Shown piece by piece: positions 1 to 6,016 of a stretch of 32,775 bases of DNA. The position numbers and the translations under genes were made by a program. Numbering within the stretch: the first letter of the stretch is position 1; each line of letters opens with the position of its first letter. Source of the DNA: a virus. The notes beneath the pieces were generated by a model. That model saw nothing but the letters and a program-made list of their open reading frames with translations. It made no database searches and was not told the origin of the DNA. The DNA lies in IMG/VR virus record IMGVR_UViG_3300042731_002272, positions 1-32,775 of that record; one strand, given 5' to 3'.

Positions 1-84
1 GGCTGAGAGGAAGGTACTTGACGGGCTTCGCCCATCGGTTCCGAAGGCCGGCCGCAGACGGCGCGGCGACTGCACGAGTGCTCA

Positions 85-103
85 GGCCCCAAGTCATGGG
101 GCC
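85..103 (-). terminator. Hairpin after the DUF1643 gene, possible weak terminator
   Basis: A perfect 6-bp stem (GGCCCC / GGGGCC) closes a 7-base loop, starting 8 bases past the TAG stop of the preceding minus-strand gene. There is no T-run after it, so it is not a typical intrinsic terminator. A second small GGGC/GCCC hairpin lies at about 23-33. I see no gene in bases 1-111; these may be the leader of a gene that begins beyond the window. Confidence 0.35.
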
Positions 104-111
104 ATCATACA

Positions 112-642
112 CTATGGAGTCACGCTACCCCAGGACTCGTATCCCTCGAACTGCATCAGCCTGGAAGTCTTCGGCAAGTAGAGAGGATGGAGTGGGTGGC
201 ACCCGTGCTTGGAGACCCCGAAGCACCACAGGACGAAGCCGTCATGGATGAGCCGGCGAGAGACATCCATCGCCCGGCCCTTGTAGTAGCCGTGGTTTCC
301 CCAGGCGCAGACCACAAGCCCGGCCTCCTGGGCGCACCCGTCGATGTGCTTGTCATTGTCCGGGCCTACCGGGTCATCGACCTTCTGGAGCCCAGCCGGA
401 TCCGTGGACCTCAGGGCGAAGAGGTTGCAGACGATGATCCCCCCATAGCGCTCCCACGCACGCGCGAACCTCATGCACCGACGCACGGTTGGATCGTCCT
501 CCACCGCGTCTGCTGTCGAGGGGTTCAACATGAGCCAGAGCACAGGGGGCCCGTCCCCCCAGGTCCGTCGAAGCTCGTACCGGTAGAGGCCGTCGTCGCT
601 GAAGACCGCATCGTGGCAGTCGAGTGGGAGAGGCAGCGTCAT
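112..642 (-). CDS. DUF1643 family protein
   Basis: This 176-residue protein matches the DUF1643 family along its length. Visible signatures are an early F-S-x-D-G-x-Y-R-Y segment (about residues 14-22), W-L-M-L-N-P-S-T-A-D-A near 36-46, D-D-P-T-V-R-R-C near 49-56, D-P-V-G-P-D-N-D near 90-97, A-W-G-N-H-G near 113-118 and H-P-L-Y-L near 152-156. The family occurs in bacteria and phages and has no established reaction; the conserved Asn, Asp, His and Arg residues suggest an enzyme or nucleotide binder, which is inference. Its ATG overlaps the stop of the upstream gene (ATGA) and no separate ribosome site is seen, so translation is probably coupled. It is the last gene of the left non-structural cluster and is followed by a hairpin. 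Confidence 0.9.
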   Translation of the reverse strand: MTLPLPLDCHDAVFSDDGLYRYELRRTWGDGPPVLWLMLNPSTADAVEDDPTVRRCMRFARAWERYGGIIVCNLFALRSTDPAGLQKVDDPVGPDNDKHIDGCAQEAGLVVCAWGNHGYYKGRAMDVSRRLIHDGFVLWCFGVSKHGCHPLHPLYLPKTSRLMQFEGYESWGSVTP

Positions 643-1577
643 GGTCTAACCCACATAATTGTCAACATTCCTGTTGACTTATCAAGCGTCGCCCTGCTCC
701 CTGCTCTTCTTTCTATCTCATGCAAAAGTGGCTTTCTTCTCTTAGATGTCGAAACAAAAACGAAAGGAGTTTCATCGCCAATGTCCAACGGAAGCTCCCC
801 GGTATCCATGAAGTACCAAGCACACTTGCAGCATAGAGGATGCCGTATCCCACCGATCTTGACCAAAAAAGCAGCACACTCGTCTATGCAGTGGTGGCAA
901 TACGTCTTCGTGGTCAGGGTCTTTAGCAGAGGAGGCGGTCTTGGCTCGTCGTGAAGAATGGCATAGTGCTTGGCTCTTCCAAGCGCAGAACAAGCAACCG
1001 AGCAATACGGTCCACTCTGCCTGCTCGATGCCACTCTCTTCTCTACCGATGCTCTTCTCTCGAACTCGACACCACACAACGCACACGTGAGCACAACAGG
1101 AGGGAGCTTCTTGCGCCCAACCTTCTTCAGTGGCCTATCGGCGATCCTGATGGCCTGCTCTACTGTTAGCCCACGTCGAAGTCTCGAAATCAAAAGCTCA
1201 AGACGAATCCCGACCTCATCGCAAAAGCTAACAATATTCACCAATTCGCCATCTTCGCGTTCTATGCTGTAGTTGGTGTCCAGGGTGTCAACCCATGGCT
1301 CTGTGATCCACAGCCTTGGGTGGACCGCCGATCTTCGGATCGCGGATCTGACTTTCGATACCTTCCTAGAAAGAGGGGCGTCGCTGAACGCGAACTTCTC
1401 CTCTCCGCCGTCTACGACGACGACGATGAGGTTGTCCAACATCATGAGCTTCAGGTATCTCCTGACCGTCCCTTCTGCAAGCCCAACCGCAGATGCTAAG
1501 TCAGACGCCCGAACTGGCACAGGAGCCCTAGCACGAATCTCTCTGAAAACCTTTTCCTTTCCGTCTCTTCCGCGCAT
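639..1577 (-). CDS. Helix-turn-helix and double zinc-finger protein, putative regulator
   Basis: This 312-residue protein has four visible parts. Residues about 9-65 look like a winged helix, with a D-L-A-S-A-V-G-L-A-E-G-T-V-R-R-Y recognition region. Residues about 114-145 hold a second helix-turn-helix of the kind common in phage and HNH-associated proteins (F-C-D-E-V-G-I ... S-R-L-R-R-G-L-T-V-E-Q-A). A first zinc finger uses C165, C168, C192 and C196. The C-terminal 87 residues hold a second finger (C227, C230, C249, C252) and closely resemble the whole protein encoded at 4663-4932. A DNA-binding regulator is the best guess; no nuclease motif is visible. ATG 1577 was chosen because it lies just after the upstream stop, with GGAG about 11 bases before it. 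Base composition is clearly less GC-rich than in all neighbours, which suggests later acquisition. Confidence 0.8.
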   Translation of the reverse strand: MRGRDGKEKVFREIRARAPVPVRASDLASAVGLAEGTVRRYLKLMMLDNLIVVVVDGGEEKFAFSDAPLSRKVSKVRSAIRRSAVHPRLWITEPWVDTLDTNYSIEREDGELVNIVSFCDEVGIRLELLISRLRRGLTVEQAIRIADRPLKKVGRKKLPPVVLTCALCGVEFERRASVEKRVASSRQSGPYCSVACSALGRAKHYAILHDEPRPPPLLKTLTTKTYCHHCIDECAAFLVKIGGIRHPLCCKCAWYFMDTGELPLDIGDETPFVFVSTSKRRKPLLHEIERRAGSRATLDKSTGMLTIMWVRP

Positions 1578-1578
1578 G

Positions 1579-1863
1579 TCAATCGAACTCCGAACGCTTG
1601 TTGCCGCCACCCCGGTCGTACTCCACCGCCGCCCGGCAGACGAAGGCTGCATCCTCCGGCAGAAGCATGGGCTCAGGGCACCCGCCTGGCCAGTACGCCG
1701 TCTTGGCGCCGCAGACCCCGAAGGGGACGACGGTGCGCTTGCGGAGCACCACCTTGACGCGGCCGTTCTCGTCGAGGCAGTCCGGATTGAGCCCCCTGGA
1801 GCTTGGCACCCGCCTGGCCTTCCTGCCGCAGAACCAACACTTGACCGTCCTTCGTTGCTTCAT
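1579..1863 (-). CDS. Small cysteine-rich (zinc-binding) protein, unknown function
   Basis: This 94-residue protein is not assignable to a family. It has a C-x-F-C-G-R-K knuckle at residues about 9-14, then single cysteines in the D-C-L-D-E-N-G and V-C-G-A-K-T segments and a G-G-C-P-E-P motif. The spacing fits one or two structural zinc sites. The N-terminus is basic (M-K-Q-R-R). The ATG overlaps the stop of the upstream gene (ATGA at 1863-1860), which also argues against the longer in-frame extension upstream. It sits in a run of four cysteine-rich proteins, so a nucleic-acid or protein-binding role in host takeover is plausible, but this is inference from context. Confidence 0.7.
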   Translation of the reverse strand: MKQRRTVKCWFCGRKARRVPSSRGLNPDCLDENGRVKVVLRKRTVVPFGVCGAKTAYWPGGCPEPMLLPEDAAFVCRAAVEYDRGGGNKRSEFD

Positions 1864-2054
1864 AGTGGCCTCGTCTTCCCCGTGAACCTCCACTTCGGCT
1901 TGCGCCTCGGGCCGTAGCGACGCACCGTGCAACGCTCGCAGATGCCGAACATCTCGATGCAGTCAGGATGGACAAGGGTGTGGCAGTCCGGGCAGACCAC
2001 CGACTCGTCCATGGGCTTGTCGCACGAAGAACAGATCAGCCGAGGAGGAATCAT
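1860..2054 (-). CDS. 64-residue C4HC3-type zinc finger protein
   Basis: This short protein is almost entirely one zinc-binding module. The ligands in order are C8, C11, C21, C24, H29, C32, C39 and C42, the C4HC3 order of PHD and related cross-brace fingers. The last spacing (six residues between C32 and C39) is much shorter than in true PHD fingers. A basic tail follows (R-R-Y-G-P-R-R-K-P-K-W-R). The start is the ATG that overlaps the upstream stop (ATGA); the longer upstream extension is arginine- and glycine-rich and looks like read-through of another frame. Such small fingers may bind nucleic acid or a protein partner; no specific target can be named. Confidence 0.75.
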   Translation of the reverse strand: MIPPRLICSSCDKPMDESVVCPDCHTLVHPDCIEMFGICERCTVRRYGPRRKPKWRFTGKTRPL

Positions 2055-2617
2055 TCGTCTCTGGCGACCCCTACGTGGATCTCGATGTAGCGCCCCGCCA
2101 CCGCCTCGTGGAGCTTGCGGTCGTGCGGCGGCAGGTAGTGACCCTCTGGCACGATGGGGTGCGGCTGGCACTGCCCGTAGTCGCAGGTGGTCGCCCCCGG
2201 GAGCTTCGTCGGATCGTAGCCCGGCCCTGGCACCCTGAACTCCCCATTCGTCATGTCGTCCACCTCGTCGCCCTGCTCGTCGTGGAGGGGGTCAACGATG
2301 GCCGAGAAGTGCGCCGTGTGGTGCCAGAGGCCCTCGAACTTGAGCCCCAGGACCGGAAGCTGGAAGGCAACCGCCGAGTCGTGCTCGAAGTCCGTGGCGC
2401 CCCCGCTCATGTAGGCCGAGATGTAGTGCCGCTGGCCGTTCCGGTCGTGGCTGCGGAACTCCACCTCGCCGAGGATGATCCACCTCCACTTCGCGTGGCC
2501 CAGGTAGTCGCAGAGGTAGATGACCGTGCGGCACGTCTCCGGGCGCCGCGTGATGCCTCGGAGGTCCGTCTCCGGTGGCACCCAACCCGGCCGCTTCGCC
2601 TTCTTCGCCTTGATCAT
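2051..2617 (-). CDS. Conserved-looking hypothetical protein, 188 residues
   Basis: I do not recognise this protein. It begins with a lysine-rich stretch (M-I-K-A-K-K-A-K-R-P-G-W), has a hydrophobic and aromatic core (I-Y-L-C-D-Y-L-G-H-A-K-W-R-W-I-I-L-G) and is rich in histidine, including L-W-H-H-T-A-H-F and Q-P-H-P-I-V-P-E-G-H-Y. The histidines could bind metal, but no standard catalytic pattern is evident. Its ATG overlaps the stop of the metzincin-like gene upstream (ATGA) and its own stop overlaps the next start, so it is embedded in a translationally coupled set. There is no signal peptide or membrane segment. A cytoplasmic role early in infection is a guess from position only. Confidence 0.75.
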   Translation of the reverse strand: MIKAKKAKRPGWVPPETDLRGITRRPETCRTVIYLCDYLGHAKWRWIILGEVEFRSHDRNGQRHYISAYMSGGATDFEHDSAVAFQLPVLGLKFEGLWHHTAHFSAIVDPLHDEQGDEVDDMTNGEFRVPGPGYDPTKLPGATTCDYGQCQPHPIVPEGHYLPPHDRKLHEAVAGRYIEIHVGVARDE

Positions 2618-3282
2618 CGCTTCTTCCTCCGTCTCCTCTTGCGCTTCGCCGCCATCTTCGTGGGGGCCTGAAGCTCAGGCACATCAGCCCCCTGCCGCTC
2701 GTGGTACTTGAGCGACTGATCGATCTTCTTGAGCGCCGTCTCGGCCCGCCGGAGCTTCGTCACCCACGCCTTCCGCCGGGCAAGCAGGTTCCGCACCTTC
2801 GCGGCCCGCTTCTCCTCGGCCGTGGGCTTGGCCTTGGGCTCGGGCTTGACCTCCTCAAGGTACTGATCGAACCCGTGCTTCTCCAAGACCCACCGGTAGG
2901 GCTCCGCGTCCGTCTTCCAGAAGTTGCGCCCCAGGTGCGCGGGGTAGTCCGGATGCCGCGTCCCGTAGTTGTGGAGGATCTCGTGGTGGAAGAGCTTCGC
3001 CACCCAGAGGAGGTCCACCTTCTCCCGTGGGAGCCGCAGGTTCATGGAGTAGCCGTTGTAGGAGGCGCACCCCGTCATATGCGTCGGGCCGTGAGGGAAG
3101 GGCGTCACCTTCACCGAGCCGTCGTCCTCCTTGACGAACTGCTTCGCCATGCGCCGCGCGTAGGTGATGGTGATCTCCAGGCCCCACCACGTCGGGAGCT
3201 TCCTCGGTAGGTCACTGTGGACCGTGCAGAAGATGGACCGCAGGACCCGCGTGCTGTACTTCGTCTTGTTCTCGACCTTCAT
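2614..3282 (-). CDS. Metzincin-like HExxHxxGxxH protein with basic C-terminal tail
   Basis: This 222-residue protein carries H-E-I-L-H-N-Y-G-T-R-H at residues 100-110, an exact HExxHxxGxxH zinc-protease signature (zinc ligands H100, H104, H110; catalytic E101). Just after it comes P-D-Y-P-A-H-L-G and W-K-T-D-A-E-P-Y-R-W. Other phage proteins carry a similar HExxHxxGxxH motif followed by a charged stretch and are annotated as putative metallopeptidases. A Met-turn is not obvious, so activity is unproven. The C-terminal third is charged and helical and ends in a run of about ten Arg and Lys residues, which could hold DNA. ATG 3282 was chosen for its AGGAGGG site about 8 bases upstream; the upstream extension is low-complexity. 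No signal peptide is visible, so it should act in the cytoplasm. Confidence 0.8.
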   Translation of the reverse strand: MKVENKTKYSTRVLRSIFCTVHSDLPRKLPTWWGLEITITYARRMAKQFVKEDDGSVKVTPFPHGPTHMTGCASYNGYSMNLRLPREKVDLLWVAKLFHHEILHNYGTRHPDYPAHLGRNFWKTDAEPYRWVLEKHGFDQYLEEVKPEPKAKPTAEEKRAAKVRNLLARRKAWVTKLRRAETALKKIDQSLKYHERQGADVPELQAPTKMAAKRKRRRRKKR

Positions 3283-3286
3283 CGCG

Positions 3287-3559
3287 TCAGCCCTCCTGCC
3301 CTGAGAGACGCTCTGGCGCCGTGGACCTGACGAGGTTCTCCAGCCACGCATCGAAGCTGGCGTGGTCCTCGTCGCTGACGCCGAGGCGCCCAGGGTGCTC
3401 CGCGTGCCAGTCGCGCCACCGGGCCTGGATCCAGAGGGAAAACTCAAAGAGGTTCATGGGCGTGCCGTGCTCGTCGCGCTCGATGGCGTCCTCGGGCTTC
3501 TTGCCGATGGACTCGGCCCAGAGCTTGAACCTCGGGGTGTACTCCTTGCCGGCCATCAC
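3287..3559 (-). CDS. Hypothetical protein, 90 residues
   Basis: I do not recognise this small acidic, tryptophan-rich protein. The middle reads F-E-F-S-L-W-I-Q-A-R-W-R-D-W-H-A, which predicts an amphipathic helix, and the C-terminal half has F-D-A-W-L-E-N-L-V. Two starts are possible: GTG 3559, which overlaps the upstream stop as GTGA, and ATG 3556, which overlaps it as TGATG. They differ by one residue. It is coupled to the genes on both sides and is probably made together with the metzincin-like protein. It may be a small host-interaction protein, as is common in such phage clusters, but there is no direct evidence. Confidence 0.7.
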   Translation of the reverse strand: MMAGKEYTPRFKLWAESIGKKPEDAIERDEHGTPMNLFEFSLWIQARWRDWHAEHPGRLGVSDEDHASFDAWLENLVRSTAPERLSGQEG

Positions 3560-3945
3560 GCCACCTTCTCCAGAGCCTTCGGGGTGTAGTCGTCCATCAG
3601 GCTGCCAAGCGGGGAGCCATTGAACCCGTCCGGTGGCGTCGCAAGTAGGTGGAGCATCCGCTTGCAGCGGTAGCGCTTGGTCTCCTCGCCGGAGTGGAGG
3701 TAGCCGAGGCCGCGCTCATCGGTGCTCCAGTCGTCCCCGATGTGCTCCATCGCCTCGAAGAGGTAGGTGCCCTTCGAGTCCCAGAAGCACCACGAGCCCA
3801 TGCCCGCGACGAACCGGAGCCCGTGCTTGTCGCAGAAGGGGATGACGTACTGCTCTCGCACCTGCATGGCGAGCGCTTCGACCTGATCGCAGTAGCCCCT
3901 GAAGAGCTTGTCGAGCGCCTTCTCTGTGGCTGTCGTGCGTGCCAT
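3556..3945 (-). CDS. Hypothetical protein, 129 residues
   Basis: No family is recognised. The N-terminal 40 residues look helical (A-L-D-K-L-F-R-G-Y-C-D-Q-V-E-A-L-A-M-Q-V), and the middle is rich in aromatic residues (G-M-G-S-W-C-F-W-D-S-K-G-T-Y-L-F-E-A). A conserved-looking L-G-Y-L-H-S-G-E-E-T stretch follows. The ATG overlaps the stop of the preceding gene (TGATG at 3947-3943), which sets the start and rules out the arginine-rich upstream extension. Five cysteines do not form an evident zinc site. It sits inside the left operon of small non-structural genes; a cytoplasmic accessory role in infection is all that the context suggests. Confidence 0.75.
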   Translation of the reverse strand: MARTTATEKALDKLFRGYCDQVEALAMQVREQYVIPFCDKHGLRFVAGMGSWCFWDSKGTYLFEAMEHIGDDWSTDERGLGYLHSGEETKRYRCKRMLHLLATPPDGFNGSPLGSLMDDYTPKALEKVA

Positions 3946-4220
3946 CAGTCCACCCCCTCTGTGCAAGGCTCTTGGTCGAGTGTGTAGGGGAAGCTGGAGA
4001 CGTTGATCCATCCCCACTTCCTCACGTAGTCGCGGCAGAACTTCGCCGCGTCGAGGGCCTCTCGCTTCGTGTTGAAGCCGACGCAGAGGCTCTCGATGTC
4101 GTCGATGACGTTCCACATGCCGTCGTCGTCGCGCTCGATGATGAAGCGCCCGCGCCACTTGCCCGACTTGTCGAACTCCCAGCGGGAGTAGCGGCCGTCG
4201 CTGTCCCTGACCTCGGGCAC
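3945..4220 (-). CDS. Hypothetical protein, 91 residues, GTG start
   Basis: This small protein appears to start at GTG 4220, which overlaps the last base of the upstream TAG stop; a CGGAG site lies about 9 bases before it. The longer open frame further upstream is arginine- and glycine-rich and antisense-like in composition, so I reject it. The protein looks like a compact alpha/beta domain, with alternating strands (W-R-G-R-F-I-I-E-R, M-W-N-V-I-D-D-I-E) followed by a helix (K-R-E-A-L-D-A-A-K-F-C-R-D-Y-V). The pattern resembles small single-domain phage proteins that pack a strand pair against one helix. No function can be assigned. Confidence 0.65.
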   Translation of the reverse strand: MPEVRDSDGRYSRWEFDKSGKWRGRFIIERDDDGMWNVIDDIESLCVGFNTKREALDAAKFCRDYVRKWGWINVSSFPYTLDQEPCTEGVD

Positions 4221-4615
4221 TAGCTGTACTCCGGTCGGGTCTTGGAGTAGAGGGCGTTGACCATGTTCACGAGGGTCTCGGCGTCGTACTGCGAGAGCCT
4301 GACGCAGCCGTCCTCGGTGTTGACCGCCGAGGGCAGACCGAGCTTCCGGAGGCGCTCCGCCGTGATGCCGACGTGAGGGTGGGTCGTGGCGGGCACGACG
4401 CGCTCCCTGTCCCTGATGAGGCTCGACGCGCTCACCTGATGGCGCGTGCCCTCGTGGTCGAGCACGAAGGCATCCACGCGGGAGCACGGGGGGCAACCCT
4501 GATCGAAGAAGCCGAGGAGCGTCCCCTCAATGATCGCGCGCTCCTTGCCGAGGCACCGGAAGCGCACTCGCTGACCCTTGCTGAAGCCGCTGTAGTGGTC
4601 GAACAGGTCCATCAT
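4220..4615 (-). CDS. Hypothetical protein, 131 residues
   Basis: No family is recognised. The N-terminal half looks like an SH3-like beta barrel: S-K-G-Q-R-V-R-F-R-C, then a strand pair (A-I-I-E-G-T-L-L-G-F-F, V-D-A-F-V-L-D-H) and H-Q-V-S-A-S-S-L-I. The C-terminal half has Y-D-A-E-T-L-V-N-M-V-N-A-L, a predicted helix. ATG 4615 (M-M-D-L-F) follows a strong GGAGGGAGGG site, so the upstream extension to 4681 is unlikely. It is the second gene after the intergenic regulatory region and opens the tightly coupled set running down to base 112. Confidence 0.75.
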   Translation of the reverse strand: MMDLFDHYSGFSKGQRVRFRCLGKERAIIEGTLLGFFDQGCPPCSRVDAFVLDHEGTRHQVSASSLIRDRERVVPATTHPHVGITAERLRKLGLPSAVNTEDGCVRLSQYDAETLVNMVNALYSKTRPEYS

Positions 4616-4662
4616 GGTTCCCTCCCTCCGACACTCCCATCTTATGCACTGAGATGCGTTTG

Positions 4663-4932
4663 TCAACCCCCTCGGCGCCATTCAATGGTCAAAAGACCGG
4701 TCCTGCGGTCCAACGTGGCGATCTCCCCCCCCATCTTGCGCTCCATTTCGTCGAGGAGCGGGGGCCTTCCACCTCCACCGACGCTCAGACCAAAGCCAAC
4801 CTTGAGGTCTGGGAGCTTCCTCTTCTTGCCGTAGTGGGCAGCACACCCCCGGCAAAGCCAATAGTCTCGACCATCTACATAGACGAGCTTCGATGCCTTG
4901 GCGTCGATGCAATGGTGGCAGTAGCTCTCCAT
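4663..4932 (-). CDS. Small zinc-finger protein, paralog of the 639-1577 C-terminus
   Basis: This 89-residue protein has a zinc finger made by C5, C8, C27 and C30 (Y-C-H-H-C-I-D ... W-L-C-R-G-C-A), then a linker and a C-terminal block P-P-L-L-D-E-M-E-R-K and A-T-L-D-R-R-T-G-L-L-T-I-E-W. The same elements in the same order form the C-terminal 87 residues of the 639-1577 protein, so the two are paralogous domains. Here the DNA-binding N-terminal part is missing; it could be a free-standing partner or competitor of the larger protein. ATG 4932 was chosen for its AGGAGG site 8 bases upstream. It is the first gene after the repeat-bearing intergenic region, so its transcription is probably set there. 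Confidence 0.8.
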   Translation of the reverse strand: MESYCHHCIDAKASKLVYVDGRDYWLCRGCAAHYGKKRKLPDLKVGFGLSVGGGGRPPLLDEMERKMGGEIATLDRRTGLLTIEWRRGG

Positions 4933-4959
4933 CTCCGAACCCTCCTGCTCCAAGTCCCA

Positions 4960-4994
4960 GGCGTCACACCGGGTAAAGACGACAAGGTGTCGCC
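4960..4994 (-). other. Imperfect hairpin in the leader of the 4663-4932 gene
   Basis: In the transcript sense, GGCGACACC pairs with GGTGT-GA-CGCC around a 15-base loop, with a two-base bulge. It ends about 28 bases before the ATG at 4932, just upstream of the AGGAGG site. It might shape translation of the zinc-finger gene or stabilise the leader. It has no T-run and is not a terminator. Confidence 0.3.
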
Positions 4995-5031
4995 ATTACC
5001 CCCCTGTAGACCAGTGCCGTTGCGTTACACT

Positions 5032-5090
5032 CCGATCTACCGGCAACCGAGAACACACCCGGAGTACCGGCGACCGTTACAACCGGCAAC
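5032..5090 (-). promoter_or_regulatory. Three direct repeats, putative operator or promoter element
   Basis: The 242-base gap between 4933 and 5174 is the only gene-free stretch of this size. In the minus sense it holds three imperfect copies of G-T-[T/C]-G-C-C-G-G-T followed by 4-5 bases and C-G-G, at plus positions 5074-5090, 5059-5074 and 5032-5047. The copy starts are 15 and 27 bases apart. No convincing sigma-70 or T4-like late promoter (TATAAATA) is visible. The repeats lie between the structural genes and the non-structural operon, so they probably bind a regulator or phage transcription factor; this is inference. Confidence 0.45.
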
Positions 5091-5105
5091 GCTTGGGACA
5101 TCTCG

Positions 5106-5125
5106 CCCCTCTATGCGCGGAGGGG
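5106..5125 (-). terminator. Hairpin after the structural gene block, possible terminator
   Basis: A perfect 6-bp CCCCTC/GAGGGG stem closes an 8-base loop about 50 bases downstream of the last structural gene, whose stop is at 5175. The flanking bases are a C-run in the transcript sense rather than a T-run, so intrinsic termination is doubtful. Confidence 0.3.
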
Positions 5126-5174
5126 GGGAGGAAACCCTCTGTATTGGGCCGGAAATGTCTGCAATCAGGACAAT

Positions 5175-5540
5175 TCAGGAAAAGTCAGCGTAGGAGGCTT
5201 CGATCACCATCTCTGCGCCCTTGACGACCGGATGGCGGATGGGCGGGGTGCCGGCGAACTCGACCCAGACATCGTACCGATAGCACCCCTGATCGATGTC
5301 GGTGTCCGTCGAGGAGAGGGTAATGGTGGCCTTGCCCTTGGCCTCGTCGGTGATCTCGATGCCGTCCGGGCTCTTCTTGCGGATGACGACGGCGCCGTCA
5401 CCATCGCGGGCAGTGAAGTAGATGGTGGCCCCGCCCAAGGAGGCCGCCGCCCCCTCGCACGTCTTGACCGTCATCTGGAGCACCTTGGTCTGACCACGGA
5501 CCACGCGGATGTTATTCAGTAGATTCGGTGGGCTCGGCAT
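5175..5540 (-). CDS. Ig-like (BppU N-terminal type) virion protein
   Basis: This 121-residue protein looks like one immunoglobulin-like beta-sandwich of the type found at the N-terminus of BppU-like baseplate and fibre proteins. Signatures are V-V-R-G-Q-T-K-V-L-Q-M-T-V at about residues 13-25, L-G-G-A-T-I-Y-F-T-A at 35-44, I-T-D-E-A-K-G-K-A-T-I-T-L at 63-75 and C-Y-R-Y-D-V-W-V at 86-93. In known systems this fold sits at the edge of the baseplate and links to receptor-binding parts. Here the protein contains little else, so it may be a small adaptor or decoration. The ATG overlaps the upstream stop (TGATG). It is the last structural gene before the intergenic region. Confidence 0.7.
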   Translation of the reverse strand: MPSPPNLLNNIRVVRGQTKVLQMTVKTCEGAAASLGGATIYFTARDGDGAVVIRKKSPDGIEITDEAKGKATITLSSTDTDIDQGCYRYDVWVEFAGTPPIRHPVVKGAEMVIEASYADFS

Positions 5541-6013
5541 CAGTCCCTACACCTCCCCTCGCCAGGTTTCTCCTTCAGGGCACCCGACTCCTCGCACTCC
5601 TTGACCTCGGCTGCGGCATCGCCGTCTTCCACCTCGGCCACCGGATCCCCGTCCAAGACCTCGCCGACGTGATCCCCTTCCGGTTCTACCTCGGCAGTCA
5701 GGGGCTTGTCAGCCATTTCGCCGCCAAGCTCGCCCTGCTCCATCATCATCGCCCTCCAGGCCAGGTCCCTGATGATGCCGTCGATGTCGAGCGGCGCCTT
5801 CAGTACGGCCGACAGGTCCATCTGCTGGAGGTAGGCATGGAGATCCTCCTCGGTGATGGACCCGAGTAGCTCATCGTACTGGACAACCGCATCCGAGGGG
5901 AAGCGCGGCACCACATCCGGCAGGACGAGGTATCCGCGCGTGGCGATCCCGTAGGCCCCGCCGAGGAGCCCCCGAGTCGCGATGTGGATCGGCTGGGGAG
6001 GGAGCATAGCCAT
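5540..6013 (-). CDS. Hypothetical virion-associated protein with acidic tail
   Basis: No family is recognised in these 157 residues. The first 35 residues are glycine-rich and hydrophobic (G-L-L-G-G-A-Y-G-I-A-T-R-G-Y-L), the middle is helical (E-E-D-L-H-A-Y-L-Q-Q-M-D-L), and the last 60 residues are strongly acidic, low-complexity and probably disordered (repeated E-V, D-G-D). The start ATG 6013 has an AGGGAG site about 8 bases upstream. It lies between two probable tail-periphery genes, so a structural or assembly role is likely, but nothing in the sequence shows which one. Confidence 0.65.
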   Translation of the reverse strand: MAMLPPQPIHIATRGLLGGAYGIATRGYLVLPDVVPRFPSDAVVQYDELLGSITEEDLHAYLQQMDLSAVLKAPLDIDGIIRDLAWRAMMMEQGELGGEMADKPLTAEVEPEGDHVGEVLDGDPVAEVEDGDAAAEVKECEESGALKEKPGEGRCRD

Positions 6014-6016
6014 CGG

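Noticed and set aside
187-954. A 255-residue open frame on the plus strand
   Set aside because: It is antisense to the DUF1643 gene, which has clear family motifs, and to the end of the regulator-like gene.
4933-5174. Sigma-70 type promoter or T4 late promoter TATAAATA
   Set aside because: Only poor partial matches such as TTGCAG and TACAGA at bad spacing are present, and there is no TATAAATA on the minus strand.
4654-5193. A 179-residue plus-strand frame covering the intergenic region
   Set aside because: It starts inside the antisense of the zinc-finger gene, has no ribosome site and no domain. It would be the only plus-strand gene in the window.
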